DNA from: Mesotaenium endlicherianum
Lineage: Eukaryota > Streptophyta > Zygnematophyceae > Zygnematales > Mesotaeniaceae
NCBI GenBank assembly: GCA_009602735.1
Contig: WELA01006381.1
Span: 308,678-372,677, forward strand
Direction of reading: 5' to 3'
Length of the DNA stretch: 64,000 nt
Shown: one piece after another, positions 21,652-31,931 of the stretch
Layout of the letters: each line of letters begins with the position of its first letter
Numbering within the stretch: the first letter of the stretch is position 1
The notes under the pieces: model-generated
Databases searched by the model: none
What the model was told of the DNA's origin: nothing
What the model saw: the letters and a program-made list of their open reading frames with translations, nothing else
Position numbers and translations under genes: made by a program

Positions 21652-24083
21652 TCATAAACTGTAGTCTTCCGGACTGTAATACTCGGCCACAAGCCGGTAT
21701 ACATACGAGGGATTGTGGCCACCACTGCAGAAAGCAAGCACACGAAGATGTCAGTTACCCCAACCTCTACCAGAAGCTGCATCAGCAACCAATAATGAAA
21801 GAATTATTGTACACGGGAATGGACAGGTACACAGGTACAGTGAGTGCCAAGTGCCAAAAAGCATGGTCTGCATGCAGGAAAGGGGCCTCATCCATTGCCA
21901 CGGCAAGTATAAGAGCAGACGTACGTGTCAGTGATGAAAAGGCTGACAAGCTCTGAGGGTATGAAATCGTAGGTGGGGTTGAGAACGTCAAGGCGCGCTC
22001 CCCCGCCGCTGGTGTCCAGCAAGTCAGATATGTCTCCATTGTCAATCACCTCCGCCGGCGAGCGCATGTCATTTAACATGGTGCTCGCATTGTGGGGATA
22101 CTCCGGGCACAGCTGCTCAATTCAGATCCCTACATGCGCATTGCTCAGGAAGTGCTTGAGAACTGCAGAGCCCATATGCAGCCACTAGGCTAGTGCTGCT
22201 GATGGTGACAACCAGAATCACAGCAACAGAGGAAGAACATACCTTGAAGACACCAGCAAGGACAACGAAAGGAACAGCATGTTGTCTTGCAGCAAGGGCA
22301 GCCATATGGCACCCTGTCGGCGCCACAACGCCCCCATTAGCCATGACGGCATGAGCGGCAATGATGACCATATTGCAGCGTGCCATCATTGCATACACAG
22401 CCGAGTCTGTGATGGCCGTTGTCTGCACTCCTGCTGCAGACAGCTCCTGTGCCAACACATGGCCCTCATACCTGTTCTGCCCCCGACGCCATCCTTGCCC
22501 ACTTGCTCACACATGAGTGACTGGCAATGCCGGCAGCTGTATAAAGAAACCTAATGAAGGTGGAGAAGAAGGCGAGATCACTGACCGGGGTGCACCTTCT
22601 GCCACAACCACCTGGAATGATCGCTTCTTTCTTGCCTCCAATAGAAAACTTAGAAGGGTGTACGACCTCCCCACTGTCAGGATGACCTCACTGCAGGCAG
22701 TTTGGCAAGAAGAGAAGCACAGCACCGTCATTCCCTGTCCTTGTCAATCTCCAATCTCCAGCAACACCCGCATTCACCGCGAAGATAGCGATGATACTGA
22801 ACGGCGACAGAGAGCAAGTGCTTGTGAATATTACTTCTGGTGAATGTGCTCCAGGGCCTGCTCTGCCACCTGGGAGGGAAAGTCATCAATCTCAGTGATG
22901 AGCTCGTTGATGCCCTCAATGACATTATGCTTCAGCTTCCAGCTGCGGCTCACTTTCTCCTTCTCACCTGCACTTGTCCACTCAGCACAACCAGTCTTTA
23001 GGCTTTTGAGTCCACTGAATACACTTTCAGAATAAGAAAAGGTCATGGATGACAGCAGCAGCAGGATGAACCTTTGATCTTGTCCGAGTCAGAAGCGAGT
23101 GAGGAACTTTCTTGTTGCCGCTGCGGCAAAAGGGCCGAGTCTAACACCATGTGCAGTGCCTTCGCCCGCAAAGTGCTCCTGTTGGCTGCCACGGCTGCCA
23201 CGGCCGACATGTGCTCCTCATGCTCCTGACTGGACTCCTCATGGCCAGAGGCATCTGAGTCAGCACCAGCTGCACTCAGGGCTGACAAAGAGGCATCTTC
23301 TTCTCGGATGATGTGGAGCACTCGCTTCACCACGTTGCCTACTGCTAGCTCTGCTCTTCTCCCCGACCACCACTCCCCATGCTTATGGTCAGAAGAGGGA
23401 ATCCAGCCACTTTATCATAAAGCATCAACTAAAGCTAAACTTCAGCAAGGTGACTATAAACTTGGTGAGTACCTATCGGATTGCCTGCTGTGAGGCGCCG
23501 ACCGACATTTTTAATGGCATCCAGCAGTGCCGCAGCCTGGCCAGTTGCAGGTAGGCGTTGATGTGACACCACCTGCCTCAACAGTTCTGCTGTTCTCTTT
23601 GCTGTGTCAAGCGAACCTCCCACCAACCTGAAGTCACCATGAGATTCAATTGCACCTTCACGAATAAGCATGCAGCGTATAGGTGCATGGTACACGCCAC
23701 TTCTAATTGCCGTAACCCGTGGCAAACCACAAAGGCCGGTGTGTATGCTTACAAAAGTTCAGTGCCTGAAGGCAGGGTTGTGAAACTCCTCTTTTAAAAA
23801 AGACAAATCCGTTAATTCAAGGTAGTGATTATCATGGCCTCTTATGCCACAACAAGCACATTCCTTAGGCTGCTTGAGATAAGAAAGCACAGTAACAAGA
23901 AAATACATGGAAAGACCTGTATCAGCCGACATCTGGGCTCGATCTCCCAAAGTGAGCATTTATTATAAGCTGTTTCAGTACTTTGATGCGAGCTGAGGCT
24001 GCCACGAAGGAGTAAAGTGTACCTGCTTACCTTCTCCTCAATTTGGTGACGAAATCGTCCACTTGGGCGTGAAGGTCACCCAT
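21652..24083 (-). CDS. EIF2B2: Translation initiation factor eIF2B subunit beta
   Basis: Regulatory subunit of eIF2B, the exchange factor that reloads eIF2 with GTP; acts in the cytosol. Exons (- strand): 24083-24031, 23627-23473, 23350-23072, about 23014-22835, 22690-22586, 22471-22243, 22112-21925, 21724-21652; about 420 residues. Seen: the N-terminal TAELLRQVVSHQRLP block, the AVGNVVKRVLHIIREED helix, then the Rossmann-like part with HNVIEGINELITEID, ALEHIH, EVILTVG, TDSAVYAMMARCNMVI, AVMANGGVVAPTG, and LCPEYPHN, PTYDFIP, SELVSLFITDT at the end. An acidic Ala/Ser/Glu insertion follows REED. Seven of the junctions fit well, but between the third and fourth exons the visible GT-AG sites do not keep phase, so a micro-exon, a non-canonical site or a sequence error may be involved. 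Confidence 0.93.
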
Positions 24084-24426
24084 CTTCAGAAGCTGGAGGG
24101 CAGACTATATAAGTGTCTTGGGTCCGACAGCCTTGCATGAAGTCTGATAAAGGGCAAGTAACCAATCATCCGAGTGTTGTACTCAGAGCTAGTGAGCTAT
24201 GCTCGTCCGCTGGGCATCGGTTGGCGGTGTCGCGAGTAATATACTTCTGAAATAACAAACGTCGCTCATCCCTTCTTTTTTCTACGAGTGCCGTTTCGAT
24301 CTCAACCCGTTCGGAAGTCATCGTCTTCGCGCTTTTCCTCCCGTTGCAGTTAGCACGTCTACTCAAGTATATAGAGGTACTGAGTTGATCAAACTGGAGT
24401 CCATCGTCAAACTAACATAAACCTTA
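24084..24426. promoter_or_regulatory. Divergent promoter region, eIF2B beta / BCL7-like
   Basis: Only 343 bp separate the two start codons, which point away from each other, so both promoters must lie here or overlap the genes. A weak TATATA-like run occurs at 24366-24374. No clear operator-like motif seen. Confidence 0.5.
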
Positions 24427-25712
24427 ATGGAGACAGCAACGACCCGGATGGCTAGTAGGTCATCTACTCGCCATGGTCCATCTGCTGTCTTCACTGGTCG
24501 AGTCCGCAAATGGAGGAAGAAATGGTTCAGAGCAGGAGCAGGAGATCACCTGGAGGTTCTCAGATGGGTGGTTATTAATTCTGCAGCACCGAGTACGACA
24601 GGTAGCTTTCATTAAGAAGAATGTGAATACTGGTCCTGAAAAAAAACTTTCGTGCGCATATTTGTTGTCCTTAAGGAATGTGTGCCAGAGAAATATAATT
24701 GGTGACGTTTTTACTGTGATTCCCAATGTAGGTGCACTGGAAGACTCGAACGACACCTTAGCTCCACAGAAGATCCAGTATCTGCCTGTAGGTTTGTGTG
24801 CAGCTCCTGACTACTTTTCTTTGCGTGTATTGCTTGTTACCTCTGGCGGAGATGGTCCTGCAGCTGAGCGAAGACAAAGTCAGCTGTGCAAGTCGCCTTA
24901 GACCCGTTGCCTTCAAGGTCCAAAACTGCTGACTTCTTCCTTCGGATGCCAGTGTCTCCGTTCTGGAGACTATAGAGTTCAAATCTCTTCCTGTATGTCT
25001 CCTGTGAGATAGCAATTTTAGTTAGTGCGCTGAGATTGTGTTATCGCAGGTGTCTGTATTAAAGTCAAGAATGAAAGAGAGGCAGACAGCGGACGCTGCA
25101 GCTGGTGAAAGCACACAGAAGGCTGAGGCTCAGACCTATCTCATCTCTCAGAAGCAGGCCGTGGAGGTGAGCACACTCTACAGGCACTAGATTCAGCGTT
25201 GTTTGTTGATCCAGTTGTAGAACTGACCGTGACAAAGGAGGTAATGTGATCACCCTCTCTTACGTCTGTCTTCAGCATCAGCATGTGTGCTGAAAGTCAT
25301 TCTTATGACTGTTGCTTGCGCGGACCCCCGTATTGAGTTGAGTTATGGTCACATAGAGGTGGTGTATTTGCAGGCTGCTGGAGAGGCAACGTCAGACATG
25401 GGAGCAGCAGACGAGATGGAAGTGGAGACTGGGCAGGGCATACAGCAGGAGGCTGCAGGAAGGGGTGGGGGGGAAAAAGAGCTCCTTGTGGAGGATTCAG
25501 ATATGCAGCCTCCAATGGGTGACTCTGATGTGGACCCTGTGATTGTGAGAAACGATCATAAGAACAAGGAGACTGAGGCTGATGTTGAGGCAGCAGCTGT
25601 TCGAGAGCATTCACTCGTCGTTAGTCATGCCCAGGATGATAGTGTTGGTGGGGATGCTAATTCACACGGAGAGGGACATATAGCACAGGTTGACGACGAA
25701 GAAGAAGCTTGA
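24427..25712 (+). CDS. BCL7-like protein, putative SWI/SNF subunit
   Basis: Exons 24427-24601, 24732-24787, 25050-25166, 25374-25712; all phases agree and give 228 residues. Residues about 15-55 carry the pattern GRVRKWRKKW followed by HLEVLRWV, matching the N-terminal BCL7 domain (VRKWEKKWV...KWVPV in animals, KRWKKKW...RW in plants). The next exons read KIQYLPVSVLKSR, matching the conserved Y-x-P-[IV]-x-V-L block of the plant proteins. The rest is acidic and low in complexity (E, D, A, G), ending DDEEEA. BCL7 proteins are accessory subunits of SWI/SNF chromatin remodellers in the nucleus. The assignment rests on short motifs; the overall fold cannot be judged. Confidence 0.65.
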
Positions 25713-26404
25713 TTTTGTATGCAGCTGCATCCAACTTAAAAGGGAGGAGATGGAGGCGACAGGTGATTTTTCTTCTTACAGTCTTGAGAACTCAAATGGG
25801 ATTGAAAGCCCTTATCATGTATTATACATCCACTTGCAAGTAATAAAGTAGGATATGTTGAAGTAACAAAGTTGGGTTTCATCTCCAACCTCTATCAATA
25901 ACGATGAAGCGCGGTCTGCTTGTTTCAACAGCCCTGCGGAATAGGTTCAAGTGTAATTTTGGTCAGACAGTAACATTCAAGCAGACACATCTTGAAACCT
26001 GTGCTTGTCAAGATACATATTATCCTTTCTCTGATTGGGCTCTCCTGTGCATAACATATCTTTGATTAAGCTTCGGCAAGGGAAGAGCATGGCCTAATGT
26101 ACAGTGCCAATGCGTCACTGCATCAAGGGGGAGACCACGAGGTGGAGCATATGTTAACCATCTCGAACACCTCTCCTCTGTTGTCTGCATGTATTGCTGA
26201 GCCATCTCTCTTTCTATTTTGCCACTCTGGTCAAGTTGATATAGAAATAAATTCATTGCCTACATAGCATATGCGCAAGACAATTGTAATGTTGTATGAG
26301 TAAGTAACGCTGCTCTACTTCCTGGGCATTTGTTATCAAAAGAGGGCATGGCATGGCTCTCTGCTGCGAGAATGGTGTTGACCCGCTGCCTTAGCAGAAG
26401 TATT
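25713..26404. other. Convergent 3' spacer
   Basis: About 690 bp between the stop codons of the BCL7-like gene (+) and the synergin-like gene (-). AATAAA-like signals are near 25843 and (reverse strand) near 26250. No gene seen. Confidence 0.5.
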
Positions 26405-29400
26405 CTAAGACATCACAGGTGGCGGCTGGGATGACACACAATTGGCCCACAAATTGGCCACAGGCAGCAAGTAGTGGTGCCCTTCCCACTCCACAGCTGG
26501 CACGGCTGCAATGTGCAAGCACACATTGTATTGTCAATGTGTATGGGACGGGCATGACATTATCATGCATGCAGAATTGTCAACACAAAAGACCTGGAAA
26601 CTTGCTTATATGACGAAACCCCAAAAGAAGCAGGTTCTTCCAAAAATGTCATTGAAAAACAGCGCGTACAAAGAGCAAATAATGAGCCGTCATAAAGAAT
26701 CATTTCTATATAAGATGCAACACCTCCGACAAAGTATTGCGCCCTGCAACTCATGAAATGCAGCTTGCAAGGGAGGACAGCAGTCATGCAGTTACATTTT
26801 GATTATCTGTAATCAACGGAAGCATAGTGCACAGATGAGCCCTTGCAGAATCTGAGGCCAGCCAGCTCAATCACATGCAGGTACACACACATACCCGCAT
26901 TTGGCATGCATCCAAAATCTGCCCCCCCATGCAGGAGTGCCTTTCTTTACATTTTATCACACTGGGATAGCCGTTGTACGTACAGGTGAAGGCCAGCAGG
27001 GGCAGCAGTGTGAAATTGCAGCAAAGCGACGGCAAGCGCTGCTGAGTGGCCAAGCTGTCTGCCACCTGCAAGGCTGCCACCTCAGCAGTCGCCACTGCAG
27101 ACCTCACGCTCGGCCATGACGCACCAGTATGGCCAGCTAGTGCAGCATCCACAGCTGCCTGGAGGCCAGGGGCGGATGTCCAAGCAGCATTGCCCCTCTG
27201 CACTGCCTGCCACAAGCACAGCCCCTGTCCCTGCCCCTCTGCCTCCGCTGCGTGCAACCAGGGGGCGTACACCTGGCATGTTGCACACACGAGCACATGC
27301 ACACAGCGCACCTGCCCGATGGCTGCCAGATATTCCCCCCCTGCTACCTCCCCCCCACAAGCACCACCCACCTCGTGATTTAGGTGTGGTTGTCTACAGT
27401 GCCAGGCAGGCAGGCACACACTGCGCCAAGATGACGTCAGCAGCAGGGGAGCAGACCGCACCTTGTGGGGTGTCCACCAGAGGCCCACTGCTCTTCTGCC
27501 ACGCGCTGGTTGCTTGCTCCAGCAGCTCGGCACACGTGGAGCTCAGGGCCTGCCATGACGCCACGTGGCGAAGCATAGAGGAGGTTGCAGCAACTTGGAG
27601 CGTGTAAAACATGCGGACGGCATGAGCATGCTCTTTTGCTGCACCTTTCATGTCTCTCTGTGCCTGCCACCCCCTTCCAAACGCCAGCGTTGTCAGCGTG
27701 CTCCTCAGGCATTTCAATAACCCAATGCACACACCTGGCATCGGCGTGACAGCATGAGAGATCTCAAAAAAAGCTCAGGGAACGCACAAGTTGCACGAGG
27801 TGGTGCTGCTCGAAGCGTGTGTCCAAGGCGGCGGCTCTGGCGTCCCCGTCACGCTCTTGCTCCAAGCGTGCCGCCATGAGACTGACAGACGCCGCATGCT
27901 CCTCCACGCAGTCCAGCCCTTTTCCTCCTCCTTCCCCTTCAGCAGCGTTAGCGGACTCAAAGGAGAGCCAGCGCTGCACAGTCTCCTCATTGGCCACAGA
28001 CGCCTCCAGTGCCTGCAAGGGCATCCGCCGAGACCACAGCTCGCCCATGACGTGAGTGGGCCTCCACCCACCAACACATGCCCAGACTCCTCCCATGTGG
28101 AAGGGCTAAGGGGGGCAGAAGGGGAGTAGGGGGGCACTCACTGCGACGACGCGCAGCCGCTGCAAACGAGCTGCCTCCTCCTCCTCCTCTCCCGCCTCCT
28201 CCACGCGCCTGTGCATGGCCTGCAGCGGTCCAAGAGTCAGGCTCACAATGAGCACCTGTCGTCTGAGAACAGGCCCTAGGTTGTACCCCTGCCATGGCAC
28301 TGAGAGTTTGCAATGGGCAAGAGCAGCACTAGCATCCACTGCAGGATGGAAATGCACCCCCTGTCTGGGAAGCAGCTGTCTCAAGTGGGGCACCAGAGGG
28401 TGAGGGGGAGGGAGAGCGACCTGCAAGGGGGGCAGCGTTCGCGACGAAGCAGCATGGGCCCGGCAAGCAAGAGCGTCCAATATGCGCCCCGCCTTCAGCA
28501 GCCTGCTGCTCGCCGCCTCCTCCTCGTGCTGCAGCTGAGGGAGCACCCCAAGGTCCCCCTCCCAGCCGTCGTCCAGCTGCTGCTTCGAGGCAAGGGCAAG
28601 AGCCTTGAGGTGAATGCGCGGTGCTGCCAGCAGCGTGGCAGAGAAGGAGCGCGCCACTTTGCGGCTCACTTGCCCCTCCCCCATCGTTACGCCCAACCCG
28701 CCCTCCTCCTCCCCACTCCCACCCAGTGCACCGCTGCTGCTGCTGCTGCTGGTACTGCTGCTGGGGGAGTGGCCTTCTTCGCCATCGTCTGCTGCTGCTG
28801 CTTCTGCTTCTGCTCCCGCCGAGCGGAGACCAGATGACGCCTCCGCGTGGGACTCCTTGTCACGGCTCTTACTCCTCCCAGCTGGCGCTTTCTGTGGAGT
28901 GATGACCTCGAGCTGCTGAGGATGGTGAGGAGGAACGGGAGGACCAGCATCGCCACTGTACAAGGACGCGATCAGATCAAGAATGGTGCTGTCACTGCCC
29001 GCGGGACCGCAAGGGGCACCCAGCGACCCGTGTGGGGCTGCGGGGGGCAGCAAGGTGACCCCGACGTTGTCGACCACCTCCTTCTCCTCCTCCTCCTCCT
29101 CCTCGTCTCCAAACAGGGACAACGGGATGGGCTTGTTCTGAATGATGCTGATGCTGCTGCTGCTGCTCGTGCCACGAGCCGCCGCAAGCACGGCTGCCTT
29201 TTCCTCCTCCCCCCCTTCCACACCTCCAACGTCGGTTGCAAATACTTGCGCAGCTAAGGCCGGGACTGGGGCTACTAAGGCTGCGGCTGGGAAGGGGAGG
29301 GAAAGGGCGGCATCACTTCTACTGGGGCCTGGCCTCTCCTCGGCCATGCTCACAAAATCGCCAAAGTCATCGTCGTCGTTGTCGTCCGCATCAGCACCAG

Positions 29401-31123
29401 CATCAGCATCAACATCAGCACTCCCATCCACATTGTGAGCGTGATGCGGCGGAGCAACCTCCTCCTCCAGCTGGTGGCTCACGTTCTCGTTAAACGGAGC
29501 CTCCTCCACCGCTGCTGCTGCTGCTGCCGGCTCCCAGGAAGAGCTGGGACCTCCATGAGCTTGGCTTCCCAAGGGGGCCACGACTGCTGGAGGCTGAGGG
29601 CTGGGCTTAGGGTTGATGCCAGAAGAAGAAGAAGGAGAAGACGCAGGGCCAGCAGCGCTGGCAGAGGGTGTAGCCGTAGCTCGGCTGGCCACAAAGTCCC
29701 CAAAGAGATCGTCGTCCTCATCGTCCTCATCCACTTGTGTGCCGCCTCTTGCAGCTGCCGCCTCCTCCTCCTCCTCCCCTGCAGCGCCTGCGTGGTGGGG
29801 TGGTGCCCCCTCGGTCCAGGCCATTCCCTTGCCCGCGCCCTCCAGCAACGTTATGGCAGAGGCAGAGGCAGGGTCAGAGTCATCATGCTGCTCCCCCTCT
29901 TGGGCCCCACTCACACCGGCACCGGCACTGGCACTGGTGTCCGCCTGAGGGAGGGCCTCCTCCTCCTCCTCCTCCACCTCCTCTTCTCCAAACAAGGACA
30001 TGGGCAAAGGCCCCACCTGAAGTTGGAAGGGCGGAGCCAGTTCAGCCGCAGGCGGAGGAGAAGGAGGAGGAGGAGCTGCACTCACGACTGAAGGACCAGA
30101 AAAGTCCCCCCACTCGTCGTCCTCACTGCCCTGCGGTGCTGCTGCATGCGCAGCGCTACTTTGAGCCTCTGCCTCTACCCTGGCACCAGTCCCAGTCCTG
30201 CCGCCGCTGAAAGGGTCCACTTCCGCTTCAACTTCCACCAGGGGTGGTACTGCAGGGGGTGTGGCGGTGCTTCTCACAAAGCTCTGTTGCGCGAAGTCTT
30301 CCACCGCAAAAGAAGGCCCGTTGGAGTTCTGAAATAAGCGTCTCCCTCCTGGCAGCTCCAACTGACCACCTCTGAAACCGACGGAGAGAACGGGGTCCAG
30401 AGGGGCATCATGTTGCTGCTTGCTTGCCTGACTGTTGTCTGTGGCCGGAAAAGGCCCAGCAGCAGCAGCAGCAGGAGGAGGAGGAGGAGGAGGAGGAGGA
30501 GGAGGAGGAGGAGGAGAAGCTCGAGCAGAGGTACCTGGAGGAGCTATACCGGACACTGCCCCCACACCAGCACTCCTCTCCTCTGCACTGGAGAGGCCCT
30601 CATCAAGTGGCTTTGGACTTTCTGGCTCACCGAAGAGGGACAGGGGTAAGGGCTCGGCTAAACTGCGCACCACAGGCACAGCAGCAGCTGGGGCCTGGGA
30701 GGTGGTTATGGCCTGTGAGAACTCCCCAAAATCATCAGACTCCTCTTCTGCGGGACTGGTTCCAAACACGTTGGGAGCTGAGGCTTGAGGCTTTGCACCA
30801 GGAGCAGCTAAGGGAAAAGCCTGAGATGGGAAAGGGGGTGCAAAGCTTCTAGCAATCGGCAATGACCAGCTGGGTTGTTGCATGGCCTGGGCCAGAGATG
30901 GGTGAAGTGTGAGAATATTGAGAATATTGCTTCCTCCAGATACTCCTACTGGTTGCATGGCTGACATGTTTGCACCAGCAGGGGACCAGAAAGCTGGTGC
31001 TTGAGAATGAACAGGGAAGGGCTGTGACAGGGCCTCAAGCCCTGCATGGTCGCTGTGACCCTGGAAGGTGGGCCCCTGAGCCATCTGCTCCCTTCTATGA
31101 TCAGGCTTCAATTCTTCATCCAT
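26405..31123 (-). CDS. Gamma-synergin-like clathrin accessory protein
   Basis: Exons (- strand): 31123-28142, 28039-27788, 27663-27462, 27340-26984, 26505-26405; the total divides by three and gives about 1297 residues. The first two thirds are disordered, with four DDFGDF-type motifs (about 130, 335, 470 and 583) and three PLPLSLFGEE-type repeats (about 158, 372 and 665), plus proline, alanine and glutamate runs. DFGDF motifs of this kind bind AP-1/GGA ear domains, and synergins help clathrin coats at the trans-Golgi. The C-terminal third is folded and follows plant synergin-gamma-like proteins: CAELLEQATSAWQKSS, DTPQG, the VYAPW block and, in the last exon, HHYLLPVANLWANCV. GC-rich repeats in the first exon ((GAG)n at 30474-30516) encode the proline run. 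Function is inferred from motifs and the plant family. Confidence 0.82.
30457..30516. repeat. CAG/GAG trinucleotide repeat in the synergin-like exon
   Basis: An AGC run followed by about 14 GAG units on the + strand; on the coding (-) strand it gives a proline run and then an alanine run near residues 204-222. It stays in frame, as expected for a tolerated coding microsatellite. Confidence 0.8.
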
Positions 31124-31931
31124 GGCAAATCGAGCTGAGCTTCTCGCCCTGAGATTTACTTATATTCCCAACATTTGTTCCACTTCAGTCCCAAGCCCAA
31201 CGCCCTACTATCGAGCACGCGATTAATAACAGATCACGTCTCCAGAACCAGCCTTCAGTACCTCCATTCCAAGGCATCGAGTAGGCTACATGCCATTTGT
31301 GTGAAGTAGGTCGGCTATGGCGCAGAAGCAGCTAACCTTGCAGGAGCTTCGCTTGCAGAACTTGCTACCCCGATATAGTGGGAATGAATGGGCGCAAGTC
31401 CTGCCCATGGATGTCGGACCCCATTTAGATCAGGTTGCTACGTTTAGTCTGCGAATTTAAATCACTTTGAAGTCAAGCGTTGCATTTACAGGAGACAATA
31501 TGAATCTAGACTTCCTTCTAGAGGTGCAATTATTGCTTCTACTAGTGTCTCGAGTTGAGCTCTTATCAACTGTAATGTAACGGTATGGCAGCAGTAGGTG
31601 GAGTGCGTACGAAGCAGCAAAGCTGGCATTGGTTGAGCTTGGTTGAGCTGTGTGTGTTTTCAAAAGCACGCGAGCAGTTCACTAGCCCGTGTTAACTGTC
31701 CAACGCGTACGGTAGTGAGCGAATGCTCGGCGTGGTTCATGGCACTTCCCACTATTTCAAAACCGACTGCACCCAATCGCCCTCACTCTACAACTTCAGT
31801 CTGCAACTTCTCAATTCCGATCTTATTCTTCGACATTTCAAACATCCGGGATAAGTGCTGTGAAGCATGAAGCCTGAAGGAGCAGGTGTCTTTTGTCCAA
31901 CTGTGAATTAAACATCAGCTTTAAATTCGCC
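31124..31931. promoter_or_regulatory. Divergent promoter region, synergin-like / IQD
   Basis: 808 bp between two start codons pointing away from each other. It also contains a small open frame on the + strand (31317-31460). No recognised regulatory motif; the region near 31140-31250 is AT-rich. Confidence 0.4.
31317..31460 (+). other. Possible short ORF or lost first exon
   Basis: A 47-codon frame, ATG to TAA, whose first 39 codons look protein-like (MAQKQLTLQELRLQNLLPR), after which a GTTGCT sequence could be a donor site. I could not find a continuing exon before the IQD start at 31932. It may be a small gene, a leader ORF or chance. Confidence 0.2.

Noticed and set aside
29435-30091. 218-residue + strand open frame rich in Arg/Leu/Cys
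   Set aside because: Shadow of the low-complexity first exon of the synergin-like gene on the other strand.
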